Positions 28,644-35,948 of a stretch of 64,000 nt of DNA are shown here, in pieces (the first letter of the stretch is position 1; every line of letters begins with the position of its first letter). The position numbers and the translations under genes are program-made. Under the pieces are notes generated by a model that was not told the origin of the DNA, made no database searches, and was given only the letters and a program-made list of their open reading frames with translations. Source of the DNA: an uncultured Bryobacterales bacterium (GTDB taxonomy: Bacteria > Acidobacteriota > Terriglobia > Bryobacterales > UBA6623); NCBI GenBank assembly GCA_951813605.1, contig OX638379.1, positions 3,404,062 through 3,468,061 on the forward strand. Reading direction: 5' to 3'.

Positions 28644-29800
28644 TCAAGGGAATAGCAGAGCATTGGCGGGTGGTTGTACGCGGGCCCGCGGCAGGGGATG
28701 CCTCCGCAGGAGGTCCTTCATCTTGTCCCAGTTCAGGCGCGATTTCCGGCTGCGTCGCGATAGCCACTTCCGCCATATGTGTGCGACGTGGCAGCGAAAA
28801 CTCGCCAGTCGCACGCTGTTGCCCCTGAGTCCGCAGTAGTTCCCATGCCCCCGAATCACGCTGCATAGATGCGCCCATTGCTGGCCGGTCGCATCGTGGC
28901 GGTGTCTGCGACACCACTCGTTGACGGCTTGCAGCGCTCGTGCGAGTCGGCTCTTGGCTGTGGTCTGGCGCACGACAGAATATCCCTTCCGTGACCGTGC
29001 CCAGTAATGGGTGAAGCCGAGGAAGTCGAATGCCGCGCCCTGCCCGGGCCCAGAGAGCCGGTTCGGTCGGAAGTCCAGCTACCGCGTCGTGTCCGGGTGG
29101 AGCTGAAGCCCGTACCGGCCAAGTCGCTTGCCCAGGACGTTCTCAAAGAGCATAACGGCGGCGTCGGCATACCGTACGAGCAGGCTATCTCCCGGCAGGC
29201 GCCGCTGCACCTCCTGCTCGAACCACTGATCCAGCACATGGTGGAGGAACACATTCGCGAGCAGGGGGCTGATCACACCGCCTGGGGGTGTGCCTTTCCC
29301 GGTCCGTTGCAGGACGCCCTCGTCGCGCACCCCAGCCTTGAGCCACTTGTCTAGCATCCTCCGGATCACTCCGTCCTTGATCCGCTGATCGAGAAAGCCC
29401 CGCAGGTGCGTGTGCGAAATCGTATCGAAGTACTTCGATATGTCCGCGTCCATCACCCACCGCTTCCCGCTCATAGCACCGTCCCGCACTGCGTTCAAGG
29501 CGTCATGGGCGGAGCGGCCCGGACGGAACCCGTGCGAGCAAGGCAGCAAGTCCGCCTCGTACACTGGCTCCATCAGCATCACGATTGCTCGCTGTGCCGC
29601 CTTGTCCTCGAACGTGGGGATGCCAAGTGGTCGCATCGTGCCATCCGCTTTCGGGATGCTGTGCCGCCGGACCGGCGGCGCCTTGTAGCTGCCGGACTTG
29701 ATGCGGCCCAGCAGGTCCCACAAGTTGGCCTCAAGGTCCTGCGCATAGTCCGTCGCTGTTACGCCGTCGATGCCTGCCGCGCCATCCTGGTGCCCCCCTT
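28644..29800 (-). pseudogene. Group II intron reverse transcriptase/maturase, inactivated
   Basis: One minus-strand frame reads AAGIDGVTATDYAQDLEANL, then APPVRRHSIPKADGTMRPLG, DADISKYFDTISHTHL and GTPPGGVISPLLANVFLHHV (RT motifs 1-4). The catalytic YADD box is RYADAAVML, so the second Asp is lost, and about 15-20 residues after it are missing. A TAG at 29081-29079 interrupts the frame after HPDTTR. It then resumes in the same frame as LDFRP, FDFLGFTHYW and AKSRLARALQAVNEWCRRHR, the maturase and C-terminal domain. The N-terminus is also shortened. It cannot be an active enzyme. Confidence 0.8.
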
Positions 29801-30282
29801 CCCTCGTGCGGGTCCCGGCGGTCCCGGTTCCCCGCAGGCCTCAGTACTATGGGCGCACTGCGACTCCCCGCACTGCATCCCTTCGGCTTATTGTTTCGCC
29901 AGCCGGTACCACGCTTCGCCTGCTGCTTCGCTCCCGGTCCCCCGCAGGCAGGGGCGGGCCCGGACCCTTTGTTTTGGCCAGTGGTCCGTGTTCCGGCCTT
30001 CTCGCGTGGACAGATACGGGGCCTCCCAGGTTCCCCGGCGAGCCATCCTGTGGCTATGCAAACGTTCTCTGACCCCGGACGACCCGTCAGCGCCTCGCCT
30101 GTGGCGGCGCTTCCGGTGCGGCCCCCGCAATTACAAAAACGAAGGCGTCGGCATTGAGGATTTCGAGGCTCAATAGCGTCGCTTCACCACCCGCTGTGTA
30201 CGCTTCACGACGTGCGTTGCCACACGCCATGCAACACTCGCTCCCGGCTGGCGGGCTGCGCCTTTGCCGGGCAGGTGTCAAA

Positions 30283-30735
30283 CCTGCTGGCTCGCGGTGC
30301 AAGGTTTCAGCTCATCGGCATTCTCCTTGCCAGGGCTTGTCCTGGCGCAATGTAAGCCCCTCAGGAAAGGGGTCAGGGGAAAGAAGGGGAGCGAGCCGGC
30401 CGAAAACCTGCGGTTTCCGGCCCCGGCAGGTATTCCTCTGTCAAACCTGCCAGGTCGCTCGCTCGCCTTGAAACTGTCTTCTTCAGGAAGGAAACCGCGG
30501 CCGCCGTCACGTCGGGGCTCGTGCCGTCTTGCCCATCTCCGGTTGGCCCACGCGATCATGCGAAAGACGATCTCCGCGTGGATCGCGCGGTTCGTGCTGC
30601 CGACGGCTGCCATCCAGCAACTCGGCGCAATTGGAGACGGCTAACAGCCCGTCGGTCTTATGTGGGACGCCGTCAGTTTTGTGCGCTGGGTGGCGCACGC
30701 GCCGAGCGCGCTTCGCAGCACGTGGAGGGGGGGAC
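30283..30735. other. Non-coding stretch with palindromic repeats
   Basis: No gene recognised. It contains two copies of TGTCAAACCTGC (starting 30276 and 30439) and several short inverted repeats around AACCTGC/GCAGGT and CCGGCC, resembling REP-type elements. It may also hold the 5' part of the group II intron if that begins at the GTGCGCC at 30698. It separates the intron from the stop codon of the P450 fusion gene. Confidence 0.4.
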
Positions 30736-32715
30736 TCAATGCCGGAGGCTCTGTATTCTGAATCTGAGCCGCGTTTCCGGACGTCCGGAGGGAAAGAGAG
30801 CCCATCGCGCCATCCTCAGTTCGTAGGTCGGTGGGTCCAGCTCGATCTCAGCTTCGTGCAGCAGCGTGGCCACTATCAAAGGGATCATCATTTCCGCCAG
30901 CCCGCGTCCAGCGCAGCGGTGCGCCCCGAGGCCGAACGGGGTGTAGACGCACGGCTGGTTGTGCTCCTCGCGTCCCGGCAGGTAACGGTCGATGTCGAAC
31001 CGCTGCGGATCGGGAAAGTGCTCGGGCAGGTCGTGCGTGACGATCCCGGCAATGAAGAGGTCCACTCCCGCCGGAATCCGGTGTCCGGCAAAGTCGAACG
31101 ACGTGGTCACCTTTCGCATCTGCCCGGGTCCCGGCGTATACATGCGCATCGTTTCGAGCATGACCCGGTTCGTAACGTCCATGTGCCGCGCCTTCTCAAC
31201 GGCCGGCGTAGCGTCGGCGAACAGGGCGTCCGCCTCGGCTCGCACCCTCTCCCGCAGCTCTGGATTCTTCAACACGACGCAGAGCATGCAGGCGATGGTG
31301 GCCGCCGCAGTGTCTAGGCCGGCGAACAGCGGCAGCAACGAGGTGAGCGCGACGTCGGTCTCGGGCAGAAACATCGGGTCGGCCCGGTGCAGCTCCAGCA
31401 CCTCGTCCAGTACATCGGCCTTGCGGCCACGCTGCTGCAACTGGTGGCTCATGAGCAAGTTGTCCGACAGCTCCGCCACGCGTCGACTCGCACGCCGGAA
31501 CCGGGGTGTCGCCGGCAGAGCCGGGATCCTGAAGAGACCGCGGCCCACCGTCGATCGCAGGACAATCAGCACGTCGTCGATGTACTCGTCGGTCGAAACT
31601 CCGACAGCGAGCGAGCACACAGTTTCACCGACTAGCCGCTGCATCGTGTGAAGACCGGGTAACGGCGTGTTGCGCGGCAAAGCGACGAATCGGTGACGTA
31701 CGGCATCCACCGCCTCCGGGAGCTGGTGCTCGATGAGCCCGCGGGAGACCCCGTTCTTGAGCTCGCGGCGCATTCGCACGTGATCCTTGCCGTTCATGTT
31801 CAACACGAATCGGGAGGCGCCCACCTCCGCGCAGAGTGGATCCCACATGTCGGACGTGTGCATGTGCGAGCGTTCCGACCGCGACATGAAGAGATTGGCT
31901 TCCTGCCCGGCAATGGTGACGAAGGTGCGCGTCAATGTCTTGACCCTGAAGACAGGACCGAGCCGCTGGTACTCCTCCAGGAAGAAGGCTCGCTGGTCGC
32001 GCGCAAGGGAAAATGTACTGCCCACCAGGGGCAGGCCCCGAGCGAGCGGCAGATCGTTGGCGCCATCGCGCGCGACGCGTGCCGTCGGCCTAATGAGCTG
32101 AACGAGCCTGGCGACCGCCTGCCCGATCAGATCCAGTCGGCTGACGATCGCGATCCGCTTTCGCGCCTTCATCAACTCGGCCGCCGATAGCACTTTCCGC
32201 CAGACGTTGCAGGCGTCGACCAGACTGATGATGACGATGTCGTGCGGATCCGGAATGTCGTCTGCGAACAGTACCCGCATGATGCGCAGCTTGACGTCCT
32301 CCCGCGGCGCACCGTTCGTCGACGGATACCGGCGCGCATGGGCTACCGCGGGCGTCAAGGCCAGAGAGCCGTCATCGTCAGGATCGACGAGAATGCCCCG
32401 TGCGACGAGCCGGGCGATTGTCCTCTCGCGAATCTTGTGTCCCCGCTGCGCTGTACGCTCTACCCAGTACAACGCGTCATGCGTCTCCTCCGCGTCGGCG
32501 ATGTCGGCCAGCGTCGGGTCTAGCACATCGTCGCCGAGCGGCGTCGGATCGCTCAGTATGATGTTGTCGAGATCCGTGTCGATCCGGTCCGCCAGCTGCA
32601 GATCCATCAACACCGCGCCGGCGAGGGCCAGATGCTCCGTGCGGGAAGTCAGCGGTAGGAGCGTGCCGTTGCCTTCGTCCACCAGAAACAGCAGAAATTC
32701 TTCGGCAGAAAGCAA
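30736..32715 (-). CDS. GPP34 domain - cytochrome P450 fusion protein
   Basis: 659 residues. Residues 1-205 are a GPP34 (Golgi phosphoprotein 3-like, PI4P-binding type) domain: LSAEEFLLFLVDEGNGTLLP, then LALAGAVLMDLQLADRI and IRERTIARLVARGILV. Residues about 220-659 are a complete class I-type P450: LPLVGSTFSLARDQRAFFLE, I-helix AGLDTAA near 462, ExxR (ETMRMY) near 519 and haem loop FGLGAHRCAG with Cys near 598. The start is TTG 32715, because TAG lies just upstream in frame and MLSAEEF matches the family N-terminus. The P450 should be a haem monooxygenase, with the GPP34 part perhaps placing it on membranes. No ferredoxin or reductase is next to it. The substrate is unknown. Confidence 0.88.
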   Translation of the reverse strand: MLSAEEFLLFLVDEGNGTLLPLTSRTEHLALAGAVLMDLQLADRIDTDLDNIILSDPTPLGDDVLDPTLADIADAEETHDALYWVERTAQRGHKIRERTIARLVARGILVDPDDDGSLALTPAVAHARRYPSTNGAPREDVKLRIMRVLFADDIPDPHDIVIISLVDACNVWRKVLSAAELMKARKRIAIVSRLDLIGQAVARLVQLIRPTARVARDGANDLPLARGLPLVGSTFSLARDQRAFFLEEYQRLGPVFRVKTLTRTFVTIAGQEANLFMSRSERSHMHTSDMWDPLCAEVGASRFVLNMNGKDHVRMRRELKNGVSRGLIEHQLPEAVDAVRHRFVALPRNTPLPGLHTMQRLVGETVCSLAVGVSTDEYIDDVLIVLRSTVGRGLFRIPALPATPRFRRASRRVAELSDNLLMSHQLQQRGRKADVLDEVLELHRADPMFLPETDVALTSLLPLFAGLDTAAATIACMLCVVLKNPELRERVRAEADALFADATPAVEKARHMDVTNRVMLETMRMYTPGPGQMRKVTTSFDFAGHRIPAGVDLFIAGIVTHDLPEHFPDPQRFDIDRYLPGREEHNQPCVYTPFGLGAHRCAGRGLAEMMIPLIVATLLHEAEIELDPPTYELRMARWALFPSGRPETRLRFRIQSLRH

Positions 32716-32718
32716 GAT

Positions 32719-33003
32719 CTACTTGCACCCTTGGTTGGCGTTGGAAGCGGAACGCGCCGCGTCGCGGGACTTTGGACCGGGCTCGTCGTAAATCTCCGCA
32801 AGCACGGCACTCTCGACCCGGAGCCGCGTGCGGAGCGCCAGCAGGTTGAGCACCGAGGCACACGGTACAAGGATCGTGGCATCGAACATCAGCGGCACGA
32901 CAGCTATTTCACCACATCGATGAGGTAGTTGGGATGGTCCACGTAGCGGTAGGGGCCGCTCCGAATGCGCTTGGCGCCGGGCAGGGCCGCGACGCGGGTC
33001 GTT
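32719..33003 (-). pseudogene. Isoprenylcysteine carboxyl methyltransferase-like (ICMT) C-terminal relic
   Basis: Minus-strand AKRIRSGPYRYVDHPNYLID, then, after a frameshift near 32910, EIAVVPLMFDATILVPCASV and RTRLRVESAVLAEIYDEPG. GPYRYVxHPNY and the terminal R(I/L)..E..L are ICMT hallmarks. Only about 95 codons remain. The last frame ends in TAG (32721-32719), and the GPP34-P450 gene begins six bases later in the same frame, which suggests an ancestral overlapping operon or fusion. Confidence 0.65.
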
Positions 33004-33085
33004 CAGAGTGATGTCCGGCGACAACTATTCTTGCCGCCGCAAATCGTTTCCCGTGTCTCCTCTATCTTCAAACCCTAATACCGAC

Positions 33086-34606
33086 TCATCGGGGCCGGGC
33101 TGCGCCTTCGTCCTTGATCGTTTTCAAAAGGTGCCGGAGGCGCTGCACGATTTCAGGGTGCTGCTTAAAGAGGTTGTTCCTCTCGCCAATGTCCTTCTCC
33201 ACGTCGTACAGCTGACCTTCGGGTTCTCCCGGGGCGGTTCTCTTCTCCCGTTCCCTGTTGTGCGCATATCCGAAACTGCCCTGACCATCGATGAACTTCC
33301 ACTTCCCCTCGCGGACGGCAAGCTTTCCCGTGCCGCCGGCCGTCATGACCAGCGAGGGACGGAGGGGTGCTTGCGACTCTTGTCCAAGCAAGGCGGGCAA
33401 GACGTTGAAGCTGTCAGGACCGGCCCCCGGCGGCATCGTCTGTCCGGTCAATGCCGCGAGCGTGGCCAGCATGTCGTTCAGACTGATCATTTCCGCCGAG
33501 CTTGTGCCCGGCTTGATCTTGCCCGGCCACCGTGCAAGGAACGGGACTCGGTGACCGCCCTCATAGAGATCGCCCTTGCGACCTTGCATCACAGGGCCCA
33601 TGGGCCGGTGACCTGCCTCGGAGGTCGGCGATGCCCCGTTGTCACTGGTGAACATGACGAGTGTGCTCTCCGTCATCCCTAGACGGTCCAGCGCCGTCAG
33701 CACTTCGCCCACGGACCAGTCCAGCTCGTGAATGCAGTCTCCACGCGCGCCGATCGGGCTCGTTCCCTTGAAACGAGCGTTCGGTTTGTTCGGTATGTGC
33801 GGCTGATGCGGCGCGTAAAACAAGAAAAACGGCTGCTGCTTGTTCGCAAGCTTCTCTAATTGGTCAACCGTCTTAGCGGTTAGTTGATCCGCGAGATGCT
33901 CATCTCTCCAGCGCGCTCCCTCGCCTCCCTCCATATTTCCGTAGTTCGTCGATCCCATCTCTCCGATGGGACTGTCCTCCCGGAGTCCGTCGACACGGTG
34001 GTCCTCCACCAGCACGTACGGCGGGAAGCTGTTGGCAACGGGAATCCCATAGTAGTAATCGAAGCCAACCTCCAGCGGGCCGGGCTTCAGCTCTCCGTTC
34101 CAGTTTGGCCCGCCTTGCCTGCTCCTCCAAGAATTTGGCGGGCCCTGCCGGTCTTGGGCAAAGTCGTCTTCACGGCCGAAACCCAGGTGCCATTTACCGA
34201 CGATCGAGGTGTTGTATCCGGCGGACTTCAGCAGAGAAGCAAGCGTCATCCGGCCCTCCTCGATCAACAACGGCCCGTCCGTACTTAAGGCGCTGTACTT
34301 GAGCCACGTCCGCCAGGAATAACGGCCGGTAAGTAGTCCGTATCGAGTCGGCGTGCATGTAGAGGCCTCAGTGTGGGCGTCGGTAAAGAGCACGCCCTGC
34401 GTGGCCAGGCTATCGATGTTCGGAGTCCGTAAGTGCGTAGCGCCGTAAGAGCTAAGGTCGCCGTATCCCAGGTCGTCGGCGAGGATCAGCACAATATTCG
34501 GCCTGTCGGAGGCTAGCCCACACGCACTCGCCGACGCCAGCAGCACGCCTGCGAACGCCAGCTCGACGCCAGCTATTCGGATGCAACCGGCACGTGACGA
34601 ACTCAT
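33086..34606 (-). CDS. Secreted arylsulfatase-type sulfatase
   Basis: About 506 residues with an N-terminal signal (AFAGVLLASASACGL, perhaps lipoprotein-like). It hydrolyses sulfate esters after conversion of the active-site Cys to formylglycine. Visible elements: RPNIVLILADDLGYGD (metal-binding Asp pair near 44), CTPTRYGLLTGR with the FGly Cys at residue 84, GKWHLGFG, FTSDNGA (second metal site) and VPFLARWPGKI. CxPxR is the Cys-type motif for FGE or anSME maturation; neither enzyme is in the window. Start ATG 34606 is preferred over GTG 34621. It is the last gene of the five-gene minus-strand operon, 53 bp after the DUF1552 gene stop. Confidence 0.92.
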   Translation of the reverse strand: MSSSRAGCIRIAGVELAFAGVLLASASACGLASDRPNIVLILADDLGYGDLSSYGATHLRTPNIDSLATQGVLFTDAHTEASTCTPTRYGLLTGRYSWRTWLKYSALSTDGPLLIEEGRMTLASLLKSAGYNTSIVGKWHLGFGREDDFAQDRQGPPNSWRSRQGGPNWNGELKPGPLEVGFDYYYGIPVANSFPPYVLVEDHRVDGLREDSPIGEMGSTNYGNMEGGEGARWRDEHLADQLTAKTVDQLEKLANKQQPFFLFYAPHQPHIPNKPNARFKGTSPIGARGDCIHELDWSVGEVLTALDRLGMTESTLVMFTSDNGASPTSEAGHRPMGPVMQGRKGDLYEGGHRVPFLARWPGKIKPGTSSAEMISLNDMLATLAALTGQTMPPGAGPDSFNVLPALLGQESQAPLRPSLVMTAGGTGKLAVREGKWKFIDGQGSFGYAHNREREKRTAPGEPEGQLYDVEKDIGERNNLFKQHPEIVQRLRHLLKTIKDEGAARPR

Positions 34607-34673
34607 AAGGAACTCTTTCACGGGCTTCGCGGCCTCCGCCTCGGCAGCCGGCTTCTTCTCGCCAGGCCCGATG

Positions 34674-35936
34674 CTACAGCTCTGCCAGCGTTCCCTTGCT
34701 TGAGCCGAACCGATCGGTCTCGACGCCCAAGCGCTGCAGCATGCTGACGTAGAGATTGCAAAGCGGCGTGTTGTTATCGAGGTCGTACGCCAAGTGCCGC
34801 CCGTGGCGGAAGCCGCCGCCGGCGAGGATGATCGGCAGGTTGCGTGTGTCGTGGATGTTGGCGTCGCTCAGGTTGCTGCCGTAGAGCATCATCGTGTTGT
34901 CGAGCAGCGAGCCGCCTTCTTCTTCGACCGAGTCGAGCGAGCCGAGCAGCTCTCCCAGCATGCGCATTTGCTCGATCTCGATCTCTTCGAGCAGCGTCAG
35001 CTTCCCCTCGTCCTTGCCGTGGTGTGTCAAACCGTGATACCAAGGATATTCCTTCCCGCTGGGCAGCGTGAGGCCCGGAGTCGAGGCGCTCGCGATGAAC
35101 AACGTGATGAGCCGTGTGGAGTCGGTCTCGAGAGCCAGCCTGGCCATGCGGAACATCAGGCCCAGCCGTTCGATGTAGTCGTACTTGGTCGGCGGGTCGG
35201 TCGGGATCTGGACGTCGGTGTATGGCTTCGGCTTACGCTCCCACTCCTGCTGTTCCACCAGGCGGCTTTCCAGGTCCCGCACGGCCGTCTGGTACTGATC
35301 CAGGCGACGCTGATCGCGGGAACCGAGCTTCGAGTGGAAGTCGTGCGCTTGTTCGGCAACGGCGTCGAGGACGCTCCCGCGGCGACGCAACCGGGCCACC
35401 TCTCGCTCGACCTTCTCCGGATCACCCTGCAGGAACATCTTGCGGAACAGAGCGGAAGCGCTTTCGATCGCGGGGATCTCGACGCCCGCCTGCGTAAACG
35501 ACAGGCTCTTGGGCATGTTCACCGCCAGAGGCAGTGAACGGAAGCGCGTCAGGTGACCGACGTGGTCCGCCGCGACTTGATCGAGCGAGATCGAGTTCCG
35601 AAACGAGAGGCGTCCCGGATGGGGCGCCGAAGTCAGGAAGCTCTGATCCGACTTGTGGGAGCCGTCGACTTCCGGGTGCGAGAGTCCGCTGAAGACCGTG
35701 AATCGCTCGCGGTGCTCGGCCAGCAACTCGAGATACGGGGACGCCTTGTACTCTCGGCCCTCACCCTCGGGCGGGAACAGCGAAGGGATAAAGCCGAGAT
35801 CCTGACAGATCGCCAGCATGCGCAACGGAGTCTTTCGAGCGGTGCTCGCGACGGACTCGAACCAGGGGAGGCCGAGCGCAACGGCTCCGGCTTGCAGGAA
35901 TCGGCGGCGTGGAATGGGTTCGTGGCTCTTGTGCAT
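34674..35936 (-). CDS. DUF1552 protein with Tat signal
   Basis: 420 residues. The N-terminus PRRRFLQAGAVALGLPWF is a twin-arginine signal, so folded export is expected. The rest is DUF1552: PYLELLAEHRERFTVFSGLS, SFLTSAPHPG, SLDQVAADHVG, then GSLLDNTMMLYGSNLSDANI and NNTPLCNLYVSMLQRLGVET near the C-terminus. The family is abundant in Planctomycetes and Acidobacteria and nearly always follows a DUF1592/1588/1587/1585/1595 cytochrome-like gene, as here (13 bp gap). It is distantly related to alkaline-phosphatase/sulfatase-type folds (DUF1501-like). The biochemical role is unknown; a periplasmic partner of the cytochrome-like protein is the usual guess. TAGGAA precedes the ATG. Confidence 0.9.
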   Translation of the reverse strand: MHKSHEPIPRRRFLQAGAVALGLPWFESVASTARKTPLRMLAICQDLGFIPSLFPPEGEGREYKASPYLELLAEHRERFTVFSGLSHPEVDGSHKSDQSFLTSAPHPGRLSFRNSISLDQVAADHVGHLTRFRSLPLAVNMPKSLSFTQAGVEIPAIESASALFRKMFLQGDPEKVEREVARLRRRGSVLDAVAEQAHDFHSKLGSRDQRRLDQYQTAVRDLESRLVEQQEWERKPKPYTDVQIPTDPPTKYDYIERLGLMFRMARLALETDSTRLITLFIASASTPGLTLPSGKEYPWYHGLTHHGKDEGKLTLLEEIEIEQMRMLGELLGSLDSVEEEGGSLLDNTMMLYGSNLSDANIHDTRNLPIILAGGGFRHGRHLAYDLDNNTPLCNLYVSMLQRLGVETDRFGSSKGTLAEL

Positions 35937-35948
35937 GGTTCCTACCCG

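Larger units (their letters stand above)
28548..30282 (-). mobile_element. Decayed group II intron
   Basis: The minus strand carries a reverse transcriptase/maturase frame (28644-29800), preceded by RNA-like sequence with typical intron blocks (for example TGGCAACGCACGTCGTGAAG and GGGGGCACCAGGATGG) and followed by domain V- and VI-like hairpins (28560-28625). The 3' end is placed near 28548 after the D6-like stem. The 5' end is uncertain. A CCCGGC/GCCGGG stem typical of the intron start lies near 30280; an alternative GTGCG start lies at 30698. Confidence 0.55.
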
